From positions 1-6,643 of the forward strand of contig CAAGML010000081.1 of assembly GCA_900771035.1 (NCBI GenBank): a stretch of 6,643 bases of DNA. Direction: 5' to 3'. Within the stretch, counting starts at the first letter, position 1; the number at the start of each line of letters is the position of its first letter. Made by a program: the position numbers and the translations under genes. Origin of the DNA: Bacteroidales bacterium (GTDB lineage Bacteria > Bacteroidota > Bacteroidia > Bacteroidales > Paludibacteraceae). Below are positions 6,626 to 6,643 of this stretch, piece after piece. The notes under the pieces were generated by a model, which had not been told where the DNA came from, did no database searches, and was given only the letters and a program-made list of their open reading frames with translations.

Positions 6626-6643
6626 CTAGTGTACGCCACAGAA

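Noticed and set aside
6610..6643. The repeat GCGGGATGGCTTAGCTAG resembles the 5' end of a tRNA.
   Set aside because: At copy 1 no D-stem partner, anticodon arm or T-loop (GGTTCGA-like) follows. At copy 2 the window ends before these could be judged and the D-stem would have a mismatch.

Overview
The window looks like ordinary chromosome from a member of the Bacteroidota, most likely the order Bacteroidales. Four things point there: a very large DUF2723 membrane protein of the type abundant in that phylum, a polysaccharide deacetylase of a Bacteroidota-like subtype, no Shine-Dalgarno sequences before the starts, and a TAnnTTTG-type promoter element before the right-hand gene. I cannot name a genus.

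Layout. Bases 1-174 hold no complete gene, but contain a strong hairpin about 55 bases before the first start codon. Bases 175-5634 are one tight plus-strand gene cluster: nadB (L-aspartate oxidase), a 1085-residue DUF2723/GT117-type membrane glycosyltransferase candidate, and a 205-residue polysaccharide deacetylase (CE4/NodB fold). The gaps between these genes are 2 and 4 bases, so they are almost certainly co-transcribed. A terminator readable on both strands closes the cluster and overlaps the last codons of the deacetylase. Facing it on the minus strand (5702-6277) is a small exported protein of unknown function with its own promoter. Bases 6278-6643 hold that promoter, an imperfect inverted repeat, a protein-like open stretch without a start codon, and the second copy of a 15-base repeat whose first copy lies just past the small gene's stop codon.

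How the genes may fit together. NadB makes iminoaspartate for de novo NAD synthesis; its usual partners nadA and nadC are not in view. The two genes behind it look like envelope glycan functions: a multi-spanning GT-C type enzyme and a sugar deacetylase. No biochemical link to NAD synthesis is visible, and the grouping may be only shared transcription. I found no clear novel system, defence locus, CRISPR array, complete mobile element or RNA gene. The best leads are the cell-surface role of the DUF2723-deacetylase pair, the orphan exported protein, and the repeats and coding-like remnants at the right edge.
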